Positions 41,024-49,482 of a stretch of 64,000 bases of DNA are shown here, piece by piece; position 1 is the first letter of the stretch; each line of letters begins with the position of its first letter. The position numbers were made by a program, and so were the translations under genes. The notes below the pieces were generated by a model. The model was not told where the DNA came from, made no database searches, and saw nothing but the letters and a program-made list of their open reading frames with translations. The stretch lies in NCBI GenBank assembly GCA_963823245.1, contig CAWGKQ010000010.1, positions 399,218 through 463,217 of the forward strand, given 5' to 3'. Source of the stretch: JAWVFM01 sp963823245 (GTDB taxonomy: Bacteria; Actinomycetota; Thermoleophilia; Solirubrobacterales; 70-9).

Positions 41024-42193
41024 TCACGATTTTGCAGGGGTTTTCATGCTCCGCGCAATGACCACGCGCTGGATTTCGTTCGTCCCCTCGTAGATCTGGG
41101 TGATCTTTGCGTCGCGCATCATGCGCTCGACCGGGTATTCGCTGACGTAGCCGTAGCCGCCCAGCACCTGGATGGCCTCGACCGTGACGTACATCGCTGT
41201 GTCGGAGGCGAACAGCTTCGCCATCGAGGTGTAGGTACCGAGGCCGGGCTCGCCCCGGTCGGCCATCGCGCAGGCCTTATAGAGCAGCTCTCGCGCCGCG
41301 GCGACGCGGGTCTGCATGTCGGCGAGCTTGAACTGGATGCCCTGCATCTCGATGATCGGCTCGCCGAATGCGATCCGCTCGTTGGCGTAGCCGATCGCGT
41401 AGTCGAGAGCGCCCTGGGCGATGCCGACGGCCTGAGCCGCGGCACCGAGCCGCGTGCGCTCGAGGGTCGCCAGAGCGACCGAGAGACCGCGGCCGACCTC
41501 GCCGATCACGTTCTCGGCCGGCACCCGAACGTCGGCGAACGAAGGCTGGCCCGTCGGCGAGCCGCGGATGCCGAGCTTGTGCTCGAGCTTGCCGGGGTCG
41601 AACCCGTCGCGGTCGGACTCGACGACGAAGGCGGTGATGCGGTTCGTCTCGCGGTCGGTCTTCGCGAACACGACGTAGAAGTCGGCGACGGTCGCGTTCG
41701 TGATCCAGTTCTTCTGGCCGTTGATGACCCACTCGTCGCCATCCTTCACCGCCGAGGTCCGCATCGAGGCGGGGTCCGAGCCCGCCTCCGGCTCGGAGAG
41801 GGCGAACGCCGGCGAGGACTCACCGCTCGCGAGCGGTGGTAGCCAGCGCTCCTTCTGCTCGTCGGTGCCGAAGAGCTGGATCGGCAGCGAGCCGAGCTCC
41901 TGAACCATGAGGATCAGCGCGCTCGAAGCACACGCCTTCGCGATTTCCTCGACCGCGATCTGCAGCATCAGCGTCCCCGTCCCGGTGCCGCCGTACTCGG
42001 TTGCGAACGGGAGCGCAAGGATGTCGTGCTCGGCGAGCAGCTCGCGAACGTCGCGGGGGTACTCGCCCTTGGCGTCGATCTCGGCCGCCCGCGGGCGAAT
42101 CCGCTCGTCGACGATCGTCGCGATCGTCTCGCGGAAGTCCCGCATCTCCTGCGGGATCTCGTAGAGGTCGGTCGGCTGGCTGGCGATCGTCAT
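41024..42193 (-). CDS. Acyl-CoA dehydrogenase
   Basis: This is a FAD-dependent acyl-CoA dehydrogenase of 389 residues, intact. Family blocks are ALPFATEYGGTGTGTLMLQI, PAFALSEPEAGSDPASMRTS, WVINGQKNWITNATVADFYV, GRGLSVALATLERTRLGAAA, YGYVSEYPVERMMRDAKITQ and IYEGTNEIQRVVIAR. The Glu in IYEGTNE is the usual catalytic-base position of the short-chain/butyryl type. The last eight residues (SMKTPAKS) come from the integrated element; the original end (AMKR) is at 38671. Its ATG overlaps the stop of the cyclopropane synthase-like gene by 4 bp (ATGA). Confidence 0.94.
   Translation of the reverse strand: MTIASQPTDLYEIPQEMRDFRETIATIVDERIRPRAAEIDAKGEYPRDVRELLAEHDILALPFATEYGGTGTGTLMLQIAVEEIAKACASSALILMVQELGSLPIQLFGTDEQKERWLPPLASGESSPAFALSEPEAGSDPASMRTSAVKDGDEWVINGQKNWITNATVADFYVVFAKTDRETNRITAFVVESDRDGFDPGKLEHKLGIRGSPTGQPSFADVRVPAENVIGEVGRGLSVALATLERTRLGAAAQAVGIAQGALDYAIGYANERIAFGEPIIEMQGIQFKLADMQTRVAAARELLYKACAMADRGEPGLGTYTSMAKLFASDTAMYVTVEAIQVLGGYGYVSEYPVERMMRDAKITQIYEGTNEIQRVVIARSMKTPAKS
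41051..41106. repeat. attR-like core: 56-bp perfect direct repeat, right copy
   Basis: This is identical to 38686-38741. It codes on the minus strand for part of the conserved ITQIYEGTNEIQRVVIAR end of the acyl-CoA dehydrogenase. Beyond its left edge the coding sequence is supplied by the element. Confidence 0.88.
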
Positions 42194-43489
42194 GCGGTGG
42201 CCCCCGCCAGCAACGTAGCGTCTTCCTGCTCGGAGACCTGAGCGTCACGCCACCTCGGCTTCGCGAACAGGTGCTGCACGTCGCCGAGCCGGCGCTCGCG
42301 GAAGCCGGCCTCGCTGAGCGTGAGGTACATCCGCCAGAGGCGCCGGAAGCGCTCGTCGTAGCCGCGGGGCTGAAGCGACTCGAACGCGGCCTCGAAGCGC
42401 TCGCGCCACGCGCGGAGCGTGCGCGCGTAGTGGGGCGTGATGTCGTCGAGCCACACCGTCCTCATGTCGGTCGAGTCCGCGATTCGGTCCGCGATCATCG
42501 CCCGCGACGGCAGGCACCCGCCGGGGAAGATGTGCGTGTTCGCGAAGCTCTTCGAGGCCTTCTCGATCTCGTACGGAGCCGTCGTCGATGACGATCGACT
42601 GCAGCAGCATCAACCCGTCGTCGCGCAGCAGCTCGGAGCAGCGGCGGAAGAAGGTGGGGAAGTACTCCCACCCCACGGCCTCGATCATCTCGATCGACAC
42701 CAGCTTGTCGTAGGTGCCGGGCAGGTCGCGATAGTCGAAGTCGACGATCTCGACGCGGTCGTCGAGGCCCGCCTCCCGCACGCGCGCGAGGGCCAGCTTG
42801 CCCTGCTCGGCCGAGATGGTCGTGGTCGTCACCCGGGCGCCGTACTCGCCCGCGGCGTGGATGGCGAGCCCGCCCCAGCCGGTGCCGATCTCCACGAGAT
42901 GGTCATCGGGGCCGAGGCGAAGGCGCCGGCAGATCCCGTCGAGCTTGGTGAGCTGCGCATCCTCGAGATCCGCGTCGTCGCTCGGAAAGCGAGCGCACGA
43001 ATAGACCATGCGCTCGTCGAGGAAGGCGGCGAAGAGCTCGTTGCCGAGGTCGTAGTGGGCCGCGATGTGGCGGCGAGCACCTGACCGGGTGTTGCGCGGC
43101 ACCAGCCGCAACAGGCGCTGAACCTGGGCGACCAGCGGCTGGATGCGCCTCCTCCACGCGTCCGCGCGCGGCAGCTCACGGGCGCCGATGCGGCACACCG
43201 TCAGGAGATCGTCGGTGTCCCAGATGCCGTCCGCATACGCCGCGCCCCAGCTCGCGCTCCCGCGAACCGTGTCGACCCAAAAGCGGGGGTCGTTCACGCG
43301 CACCTCCGCGCACAGATCGGCGTCGGCGGGCCCAAACGCGCGCCGCCTAGAGCCTTCGACGATTTCGATCCGCCCACCCTCGATTCGCTCGAGCACCGCC
43401 TCCAGTGCGGCGCGGGCGCCCGCGACCAACGGTCCAGCGACAATCGCCGGGCTAATGGGAAAGGCGCGATCCGACGACGAGTCTGGCAT
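42190..43489 (-). CDS. Cyclopropane-fatty-acyl-phospholipid synthase-like methyltransferase (one frameshift)
   Basis: This is a SAM-dependent enzyme of the CFA/mycolic acid cyclopropane synthase family, about 430 residues. It has VNDPRFWVDTVRGSASWGAA, IAAHYDLGNELFAAFLDERM, VYSCARFPSDDADLEDAQLT, the SAM motif LVEIGTGWGGLAIHAAGEYG, VSIEMIEAVGWEYFPTFFRR and, after an indel near 42580, SFANTHIFPGGCLPS and DITPHYARTLRAWRERFEA. The start is ATG 43489. It is coupled to the acyl-CoA dehydrogenase. It likely modifies unsaturated acyl chains of membrane lipids. Confidence 0.88.
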
Positions 43490-43506
43490 AGGGAAAATGT
43501 AAACGG

Positions 43507-44102
43507 ATGAGCCCGCACGAGAGAGACCGATGGCTCGGCGTCGGCCGGGCCGGCGGCGTCGAGTCAATGAAGGCCGGGAGGACGGCGGCGGAGGCGGCGC
43601 TCCGCGGCCCCGGTGATGGCGGCGTGGTCGTCGCCGCGCTCGGCGGCCGGGGTTCGCGGCGACGGTGGGCTCCGGCGAGGGGGCGGCGGAGCGGCTGGGC
43701 GAAGCGGGCGCCGAGGCCGCCGCCTGCGCCGGCGAGCTCAACGGCGGCCACGAGCGCAAGGTGCTGATCGTGCTGACGGACGGGCTCGCGGGCGACCAGC
43801 AGGAGATCGTGCGCGGCGCCTACGCGGCGGTCGGTGCCGGCGTGCCGCTGGTGGGCGGGTGCGCCGGCGACGGCCTCGACGTCGTCGCCGAGGGGATCGA
43901 GAGCACCACCCAGCGCAACCAGCTGATCGACCTGGGCTGCGAGATGGGGCAGGGGCTTCACCTGTCGCCGCCGCTGCCGGTGGAGGAGGCCGACGCGTTG
44001 CTACTGGGCGCGGGCCTGCTCCCTCCGCCTCGCGAGCCCGGTTCCGAGGACGTCGCCCACGAGCACGAGGGCGATACGGCCCGCGAGGACGCCCCCCAAT
44101 AG
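43507..44102 (+). CDS. Chimeric reading frame: FIST N-terminal fragment joined to EAL C-terminal fragment
   Basis: The first about 125 residues (WLGVGRAGGVESMKAGRTAA, then KVLIVLTDGLAGDQQEIVRG and AAVGAGVPLVGGCAGD) match the FIST sensory domain. At about 43875 it turns without a stop into LDVVAEGIESTTQRNQLIDL and GCEMGQGLHLSPPLPVEEAD, the last quarter of an EAL (c-di-GMP phosphodiesterase) domain. The catalytic EAL core and the rest of FIST are missing. One indel lies near 43655. A genomic deletion or an assembly join could have made this. Neither domain should be active. Confidence 0.65.
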
Positions 44103-44119
44103 TCGAAGATGCGCGGCCG

Positions 44120-45808
44120 ATGCCGCGCCCGCGCACCATCCTGATCGCGGCGATCGCGGCCGTGCTCGCCGCTCCGGCCTCTGCCGCAGCCGACAACCCG
44201 GCGAACGAGCCTCCGTTCGGAGGCGAGAACCCGCCGCCGCTCGTGCGGCCTCCAAGGCTCACCGAGCCTCCCGCCGGGTACGGGTTGAGCGCCGCGGAGG
44301 CGACGCGAATCGCCGCGGCGACGAGCGCCGTCCGCGCCGAGCGCGCGGCCGACGGGCGCCTCCATCCGGTTGCCTTCGAGCGCGGCCCGAGCCGGTGGCA
44401 GGTGAACTTCTTCCGCGGGACCGGCGAGGCGCGCCGGGAGGTGGCGCTCGCGGTGATCGACGACCGCACCGGCAACGTCCTGGAGGCCTGGCGCGACCAG
44501 CAGGTGACGGTGAAGCTCGCTCGCGGCTACGAGGGTGCCATCGCGCAGATGGTCAACGCGCCGTACATCTGGCTGCCGCTCTGCGTTCTCTTCGTCGCGC
44601 CATTCTTCGACCCGCGGCGGCCGTTCCGCCTCCTGCACCTCGACCTCCTCGTCCTGCTCGGCCTCGGGGTGTCGCTCTACTTCTTCAACCAGGCGAACAT
44701 CCGCGCCTCGGTCGCGCTGACCTACCCGGTGCTGGGGTACGTGTTCGTGCGGATGCTCGTCGCGGGCCTGCGCCCGAAGCGGCGGGCCGGGCCGCTCGTT
44801 CCCGTGGTACCGATCCGGTGGCTCGCGATCGCGGCGGTCGCGCTCGCCGCAGGTCGCATCGCGCTCAACGTGGCCGACTCGCACGTGATCGACATCGGCG
44901 CGGCGGGCGTCGTCGGGGCCGACCGGATCGAGCACGGCCAGCCCCTCTACCAGGGGAGCTTCAACGAGGGGCTTCAGATCCACGGGGACGTCTACGGCCC
45001 CTTCAACTACCTCGCCTACGTCCCCTTCGAGGAGGCCTTCCCCTTCCACGGAGAGTGGGATTCGCTGCCGGCGGCGCACGCGGCCGCGATCGCGTTCGAC
45101 CTCCTGACCGCGCTGGGTTTGCTCGCGCTTGGGCGGCGCCTGCGGGCGGGCCCCGACGGCCGCGCCCTGGGCGTGGCGATGTCGTTCGCCTGGCTCGCCT
45201 ACCCCTTCACGCTCTACACGATGAACGCGAACGCCGACGACGCGCTCGTTGCGGCGACGCTCGTGGGGGCGATGGTCGCGCTGGCATCGCCTGCGGGGCG
45301 CGGCCTCATGCTCGCGCTCGGCACGGCCGCGAAGTTCGGGTCGGCCGCGCTCGCCCCGCTGTTCGCGACCGGCGTCGGTGAGCGGCGGTTGCGCTCGGCG
45401 GTGATCTTCGCCGTGGTCTTCGCCGCCGTCTGCGCTGCGCTCTTCCTGCCGTTCGTCCCCGACGGCGGATTACGGGAGCTGTATGACCGGACGCTTGGCT
45501 ACCAGGCGTCGCGGAGCTCGCCGTTCAGCGTCTGGGGGCTCGCCCCGTCGCTCCATTTCCTGCAGACGCCGGTGCGGCTCGCGGCCGCCGGGCTCGCCGC
45601 CGGGCTCGCCTTCTACCCGCGCTGGCGCTCACCGGTCCAGGTCGCCGCGCTGGCGGCGGCCGTCGTCGTCGCCGTGCAGGTGGGCGCGACCCACTGGTTC
45701 TACTTCTACGCCGTCTGGTTCCTGCCGTTGGTCCTGGCCGCCGCGTTCGGGGCCGAGCGGGTGGTCAGCCGAGCGTCGTCTCAAGACGCCCGAGCTCGGG
45801 CGAGCTGA
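44120..45808 (+). CDS. Multi-span membrane protein, glycosyltransferase GT87-like
   Basis: This 562-residue protein has a signal peptide (RTILIAAIAAVLAAPASAAA) and an extracytoplasmic domain of about 110 residues (YGLSAAEATRIAAATSAVRA, ALAVIDDRTGNVLEAWRDQQ). At least ten membrane helices follow. Loops such as HGQPLYQGSFNEGLQIHGDV and YGPFNYLAYVPFEEAFPFHG resemble GT-C enzymes of the DUF2029/GT87 group, which use polyprenyl-phosphate sugars. No catalytic proof is visible. The frame is intact. The 3' end overlaps the convergent FAH gene by 44 bp. Confidence 0.65.
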   Translation: MPRPRTILIAAIAAVLAAPASAAADNPANEPPFGGENPPPLVRPPRLTEPPAGYGLSAAEATRIAAATSAVRAERAADGRLHPVAFERGPSRWQVNFFRGTGEARREVALAVIDDRTGNVLEAWRDQQVTVKLARGYEGAIAQMVNAPYIWLPLCVLFVAPFFDPRRPFRLLHLDLLVLLGLGVSLYFFNQANIRASVALTYPVLGYVFVRMLVAGLRPKRRAGPLVPVVPIRWLAIAAVALAAGRIALNVADSHVIDIGAAGVVGADRIEHGQPLYQGSFNEGLQIHGDVYGPFNYLAYVPFEEAFPFHGEWDSLPAAHAAAIAFDLLTALGLLALGRRLRAGPDGRALGVAMSFAWLAYPFTLYTMNANADDALVAATLVGAMVALASPAGRGLMLALGTAAKFGSAALAPLFATGVGERRLRSAVIFAVVFAAVCAALFLPFVPDGGLRELYDRTLGYQASRSSPFSVWGLAPSLHFLQTPVRLAAAGLAAGLAFYPRWRSPVQVAALAAAVVVAVQVGATHWFYFYAVWFLPLVLAAAFGAERVVSRASSQDARARAS

Positions 45809-46604
45809 GCACGAGCTCGTCGCCGGGCTTGAGCCACACGTGAGGCTCGCGGGCGCCGCCGATGCCCGACGGTGTGCCGGTGGCGACGATGTCGCCCGGC
45901 TCCAGCGTCATCAGGCGCGAGAGGTGGGACACGAGCTCCCGGATCGAAAAGACGAGGTCGGCCGTCGAGGAGGCCTGCATCTCCTCGCCGTTCAGGGTCA
46001 GCGCGAACGAGATCGCGTCCGCCTCGCCGGCCTCGTCGGGCGTAACGATCGCCGGGCCGCAGGGGGCGGCGCCGTCGAAGACCTTGCCCGGCATCCATTG
46101 GGGCGTCGAGAACTGGAGGTCGCGCGCGGAGAGGTCGTTGAGGAGGGTGTAGCCGGCCACGTGGTGGATCGCGTCCTCGGCGGTGACGTCCTTCGCCCGG
46201 CGGCCGACAACGAACGCCACCTCGGCCTCGTAATCGACCTTTTCGCTGGCGGCGGGCAGCGGCACCGTCGCGCCCGGCGCGGCCAGGGCGTTGCGGAACT
46301 TGGCGAAGAAGGTCGGGCTGTCGGGCGGGTCGATCCCGGCCTCGGCGGCGTGGGCGCGGTAGTTCAGGCCGATGCAGACGATCTTGTCCGGGTCGGGGAC
46401 GGGCGGGCGGAGCTCGATTTCACCGAGGGAGAGCTCGTTTGAGTCTCCGGCCGGTGTCTCGAGCTCGGACAGTCGCCCCGCCTCGAGTAGCTCGCGCGCC
46501 GTCGCGCCGTCCCCGCCCAGCGCGTCCCAAGCGTCGGTCACCTTCTCGCCGCGGAGGACCCCGGCGCGATCCCCGCGCTCGGAGCGATAGGTGACGAGCC
46601 GCAT
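45765..46604 (-). CDS. Fumarylacetoacetate hydrolase family protein
   Basis: This 279-residue product has the FAH fold. It starts MRLVTYRSERGDRAGVLRGE and has IVCIGLNYRAHAAEAGID, SEKVDYEAEVAFVVGRRAKD (metal-binding Glu), YTLLNDLSARDLQF, FDGAAPCGPAIVTPDE and LEPGDIVATGTPSGIGGA. The family includes acylpyruvases, oxaloacetate decarboxylases and catechol meta-pathway hydratases; the substrate is not determined. The frame is intact. Confidence 0.88.
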   Translation of the reverse strand: MRLVTYRSERGDRAGVLRGEKVTDAWDALGGDGATARELLEAGRLSELETPAGDSNELSLGEIELRPPVPDPDKIVCIGLNYRAHAAEAGIDPPDSPTFFAKFRNALAAPGATVPLPAASEKVDYEAEVAFVVGRRAKDVTAEDAIHHVAGYTLLNDLSARDLQFSTPQWMPGKVFDGAAPCGPAIVTPDEAGEADAISFALTLNGEEMQASSTADLVFSIRELVSHLSRLMTLEPGDIVATGTPSGIGGAREPHVWLKPGDELVLSSPELGRLETTLG

Positions 46605-46632
46605 CGCCCGCCACCCTACCCGCCCCGCACCC

Positions 46633-46684
46633 CCGCGAACGTCCCGCGCAGGGGGCTATAGCGGGTACCGCGGGACGTTCGCGG
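46633..46684. repeat. 16-bp perfect inverted repeat before tRNA-Asp
   Basis: CCGCGAACGTCCCGCG at 46633-46648 pairs without mismatch with 46669-46684, with a 20-nt loop. It lies upstream of the FAH gene (minus) and 60 bp before tRNA-Asp. The GAACGTCCC/GGGACGTTC core and the GTACCC and CCCC loop parts also occur in the hairpin at 3387-3430, in the reverse orientation. Confidence 0.75.
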
Positions 46685-46744
46685 ATTGCGGCGACCGTCC
46701 CTAGAATCCGTCACGCGGGCCCCGCGGGGCCCGACCCCGTTCAG

Positions 46745-46818
<74 letters not shown>

Positions 46819-46841
46819 TCTCTCGAATCCCCTGCAACGGT

Positions 46842-47065
46842 GCGGAGTCTCGCACCGAGTCCGTGCCGGCGTCTTCGCCGCCTACGGACGTCGGTGCACT
46901 GACTGCGGCCGCTCAGACGTCCCGCTTGAGGTTCACCACGTCAACGGCGACCCGACCGACAACCGGATGCAGAACTCGACCCCGCTCTGCCGCGATTACA
47001 CCGATCGCCGGAGATGCACCGCTGGTCGCGGCGAGAGGCCCTTGCGCGGAACTGCGCCGGTGTAG
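46842..47065 (+). pseudogene. HNH endonuclease fragment
   Basis: Downstream of tRNA-Asp an open frame reads VRAGVFAAYGRRCTDCGRSD followed by VPLEVHHVNGDPTDNRMQNS and TPLCRDY. CxxC, HHVNGD and N..PLC are the HNH nuclease core. No start codon with a Shine-Dalgarno exists before it, the last zinc CxxH is degraded to CRDYTD, and it ends soon after. It is probably a remnant or a frameshifted small HNH gene. Confidence 0.55.
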
Positions 47066-47085
47066 TGAACTGGCAAGGTGGTCAG

Positions 47086-47370
47086 CTAGTGCTGAGCCAC
47101 CACATGGCCCGCCGTGATCACTGGTGGGTTCGGCAACACATCCGCGATATTCGCCTTGACCCACTCGGCGGCTAGGCGGTTCGAATCCTCCTCGTCGGCT
47201 TGATCCTCGAAGACGCTGGTCGAGAACATGACGCCGTCTCCAGCGTCCGCCCAGTAGTAGGCGACGAAGCCCCGATGCTCGCTGATCAACGGAACGAAAC
47301 CCTCACGTACCCGCGTTCCCGCCTCATCCGGATTCGTGACTCCCTCGTAGCGACGCACAGTAGCCCACAT
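47086..47370 (-). CDS. Antibiotic-biosynthesis-monooxygenase-like small protein (dimeric alpha-beta barrel)
   Basis: This 94-residue protein starts MWATVRRYEGVTNPDEAGTR and has VPLISEHRGFVAYYWADAGD and MFSTSVFEDQADEEDSNRLA. The pattern fits the ABM/dimeric alpha-beta barrel fold. The ATG is preceded by AAGGAGG with a 4-nt gap. It stands alone on the minus strand. The role is unknown. Confidence 0.65.
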   Translation of the reverse strand: MWATVRRYEGVTNPDEAGTRVREGFVPLISEHRGFVAYYWADAGDGVMFSTSVFEDQADEEDSNRLAAEWVKANIADVLPNPPVITAGHVVAQH

Positions 47371-47665
47371 GTTGCCTCCTTAGGCTCGATGACTTCGCCG
47401 CGCGGCGATTCTCTCAGATGGCGACGTTTCTTGTCCGAGACCACCTTCTCACCCGGGCCCCGGTCGAGCACCGGCCCGGCGCACAGCTCGCCGGGTATCC
47501 AGGCGCCGGCGCTGACCGGACCTTGCGAGACCGAACGAGGTCGGCCGAAAGCCGCGGCAAGGCTGGTCGCGGGGGTTACTACCGAGGGCCATCGGGTGGT
47601 TGCTACCGCTGAATCGGTGCGTCCGCTCGCCTACGGTCGTTGGGCTACCTACGAAAGGAATCGAA
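47371..47665. other. Intergenic region with short repeats
   Basis: I see no supported gene here. It contains a 24-bp sequence (47430-47453) that recurs at 53946-53969 with two mismatches, and a direct pair GGTTACTACC (47574-47583) and GGTTGCTACC (47598-47607), 24 bp apart, before the small membrane gene at 47666. The pair may be a regulator site; this is inference. Confidence 0.45.
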
Positions 47666-47857
47666 ATGTTGCTCTGGTCCTTGGGTGCGGTGCTTTACAT
47701 CGCGCTCTTCTTCTGGCTCGGTCTGTCCACCCTTCGTAACGGACACGGCTGGCTCTTCTTCTTCGGGATCTTCCTTCCGATCCTTTGGATCTTCGGCGCC
47801 TTCAGCGGCCCCACCCGTGAGGCTGAGGCCCGTGACGCTGCGGCTCGGCATGCGTAG
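47666..47857 (+). CDS. Small membrane protein, 63 residues
   Basis: The product MLLWSLGAVLYIALFFWLGL, then RNGHGWLFFFGIFLPILWIF, has two hydrophobic segments and a short acidic/Ala-rich cytoplasmic tail. ATG 47666 has AAAGGAA upstream with a 5-nt gap. It opens the small-gene run of module A. The role is unknown. Confidence 0.65.
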   Translation: MLLWSLGAVLYIALFFWLGLSTLRNGHGWLFFFGIFLPILWIFGAFSGPTREAEARDAAARHA

Positions 47858-47879
47858 GGCGGGGACTGCGGGCTGATCG

Positions 47880-47972
47880 ATGAGCGCGGTGCTATCCGAG
47901 ATGGCGAATCTGACCAAGCTGCCCGGCACGGCGGTGACGAAGGCGAAGAAGCTCGGCAAAGCCAAGCCGTAA
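47880..47972 (+). CDS. Possible small basic peptide, 30 residues
   Basis: The frame starts MSAVLSEMANLTKLPGTAVT and ends in a Lys-rich tail (KAKKLGKAKP). It fits neatly between two small membrane genes and ends 5 bp before the next start. It has no strong Shine-Dalgarno. It could be real or chance. Confidence 0.35.
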   Translation: MSAVLSEMANLTKLPGTAVTKAKKLGKAKP

Positions 47973-47977
47973 GTACC

Positions 47978-48199
47978 GTGAGCCGCCGGGGCGCGCTCCG
48001 CATGTTTCGCGTCGCCCGGGTGAGTTGGCGCGGCAGACGCCTGCTGATGATCGTCGGCCTCGCGCTCTTCGCGTGTGGCCTAGCCGCCTCGGCGGCGGTG
48101 ATTCTCCGCGCCGTCAAGAGACGAAGAGACACCCCTCCGGATATCCACGCCACGCCTGTCCCAGCGACCCCGCAGGCCCGGCAGGCCGAGCTGCCCTGA
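47978..48199 (+). CDS. Small single-span membrane protein, module A copy
   Basis: The 73-residue product has a basic N-terminus (MSRRGALRMFRVARVSWRGR), one membrane segment (LLMIVGLALFACGLAASAAV) and a Pro/Ala-rich tail. A clear paralogue lies at 55843-56067: both have ALR(M/L)F, ARxSW, LALF and LAASAAV at the same positions. GTG 47978 is the start. It ends 10 bp before the GAP-family gene. The function is unknown. Confidence 0.65.
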   Translation: MSRRGALRMFRVARVSWRGRRLLMIVGLALFACGLAASAAVILRAVKRRRDTPPDIHATPVPATPQARQAELP

Positions 48200-48209
48200 G
48201 AGTCGCGAT

Positions 48210-48896
48210 ATGGGCGAGGTCCTCCTCCTATCGTTTACGGCAGCGCTGAACCCGACGCTGCTTGCGGCGTCCACGATCATGCTGCTCGCCCCGCACCCGA
48301 AGCGGCTTTTCCTCGGGTACCTGCTCGGCGCGATGATGACGAGCATCACGCTCGGCCTTCTGATCGTGTTCTCACTGGAGGGCTCGAGCTCAGCCACCAG
48401 CACCGCTCAGAACACGGTCAACCCCGCCGCCGACTTCGTGCTCGGGGGAATCCTGCTGGTCGTCGCGTTTGTGCTCTACACGGATCGCGACACGCGCCTT
48501 CAAGAGCGGCGGCAGCGGCGCAAGGCCGCCAAGGAGCCCAAGGGCCCCTCGCGGACCGAACAGCTCCTCGGCCGAGGCTCGGCCCGCATCACGTTCGCCG
48601 TCGGAGCTGTGCTGACCCTGCCGGGAGCCTCCTACCTCGCCGCGCTCCACGACATCGCCGCCGAGGACCTCAGTACGGCGGCCACGGTGGCAACCGTCCT
48701 TGGGTTCAATCTGATCATGTTGATGCTGCTGGAGCTGCCGCTGCTCGGCTACGTGTTCGCACCGGATTGGACTCCCGGCGCCGTCGAGCGCTTCAAGGCC
48801 TGGATCGGCCGCAACAGCCGTCGACTCGCCATCAGAGGCTGCGTCGCACTCGGCGTCGTCTGCATCGCGACGGGAACGATCACGGTGCTGACGTGA
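48210..48896 (+). CDS. GAP/SfLAP-family membrane protein, module A copy
   Basis: This is a six-helix membrane protein of 228 residues related to mycobacterial Gap and Sap proteins, which help place glycopeptidolipid or sulfolipid at the cell surface. It has FTAALNPTLLAASTIMLLAP, PKRLFLGYLLGAMMTSITLG, IVFSLEGS, a basic loop (about 95-120), LLGRGSARITFAVGAVLTLP and LGFNLIMLMLLELPLLGYVF. The copy at 54194-54883 shares these blocks. It lies between the small membrane gene and the LURP-one-like gene. Confidence 0.8.
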   Translation: MGEVLLLSFTAALNPTLLAASTIMLLAPHPKRLFLGYLLGAMMTSITLGLLIVFSLEGSSSATSTAQNTVNPAADFVLGGILLVVAFVLYTDRDTRLQERRQRRKAAKEPKGPSRTEQLLGRGSARITFAVGAVLTLPGASYLAALHDIAAEDLSTAATVATVLGFNLIMLMLLELPLLGYVFAPDWTPGAVERFKAWIGRNSRRLAIRGCVALGVVCIATGTITVLT

Positions 48897-48960
48897 CGCG
48901 CCGCGGACGCGCTGGAAGACAAGCATTGCGAGAGCAACTACCGACGAGGAGGACAAGAGC

Positions 48961-49461
48961 ATGGGACTAGTGAGAAATGGTGGCGGTGGACGGCGGTTCG
49001 TGATGCGCGAGAAGGTGCTCTCGATCGGCGACGACTTCTGGATCGAGGACGAAAACGGCGAGAAGGTCTTCAAGGTCAACGGCAAGGCCTTGCGGGTGCG
49101 GAAGACCTTCGTCCTCGAGGACACCGATGGAAACGAGGTCGCCCACATCCAGGATCGAGTGGTCAATGTCCGTGGCACGATGAAGGTCGAGCGTGGTGGC
49201 CGGGAGCTGGCGACGGTGCACAAGGCGCTCGTTGGAATCCGCGACCGCTTCGCCGTCGATGTCGAGGACGGTGAGGACCTCAAGGCCAAGGGCAACGTGC
49301 TCGACCACGAATACGAGATCAAGCGCGACGGCGACGTCGTCGCCACGATCTCCAAGAAATGGGCCCGCATGCGCGAGACCTACGGGATCGAGATCGCCGA
49401 GGGTGAAGACGCGGCCCTGCTCCTGGCCGTCAGCGTGGCAATCGACACTCTCGCCGATTGA
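48961..49461 (+). CDS. LURP-one-related (LOR) protein, module A copy
   Basis: This 166-residue protein of the LURP-one/scramblase-like beta-barrel fold starts MGLVRNGGGGRRFVMREKVL and has SIGDDFWIEDENGEKVFKVN, VRKTFVLEDTDGNEVAHIQD, VKRDGDVVATISKKWARMRE-like sequence and a hydrophobic C-terminal helix. The paralogue at 56106-56606 is very similar over its whole length. The Shine-Dalgarno AGGAGGAC lies 8 nt before ATG, in a leader that is also shared with the paralogue. The role in bacteria is unknown; membrane or lipid binding is possible. Confidence 0.8.
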   Translation: MGLVRNGGGGRRFVMREKVLSIGDDFWIEDENGEKVFKVNGKALRVRKTFVLEDTDGNEVAHIQDRVVNVRGTMKVERGGRELATVHKALVGIRDRFAVDVEDGEDLKAKGNVLDHEYEIKRDGDVVATISKKWARMRETYGIEIAEGEDAALLLAVSVAIDTLAD

Positions 49462-49482
49462 TACGCCCTCTGCCTCCTCGGC

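Larger units (their letters stand above)
38686..41106 (+). mobile_element. Small integrated element in the acyl-CoA dehydrogenase 3' end
   Basis: The element is 2.4 kb, between two 56-bp direct repeats. Inside are a tandem-motif site near each end (38823-38843 and 40957-40978), an RTX-like secreted protein gene and the C-terminal catalytic part of a tyrosine integrase ending about 95 bp before the right repeat. Integrase next to att, duplicated 3' end of a host gene and a restored reading frame are the marks of tyrosine-integrase site-specific integration. The short integrase suggests a remnant that cannot move by itself. Confidence 0.8.

Noticed and set aside
46633..46684. Hairpin as terminator of the FAH-family gene
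   Set aside because: The gene is on the minus strand and starts at 46604, so the hairpin is upstream of it, not downstream.
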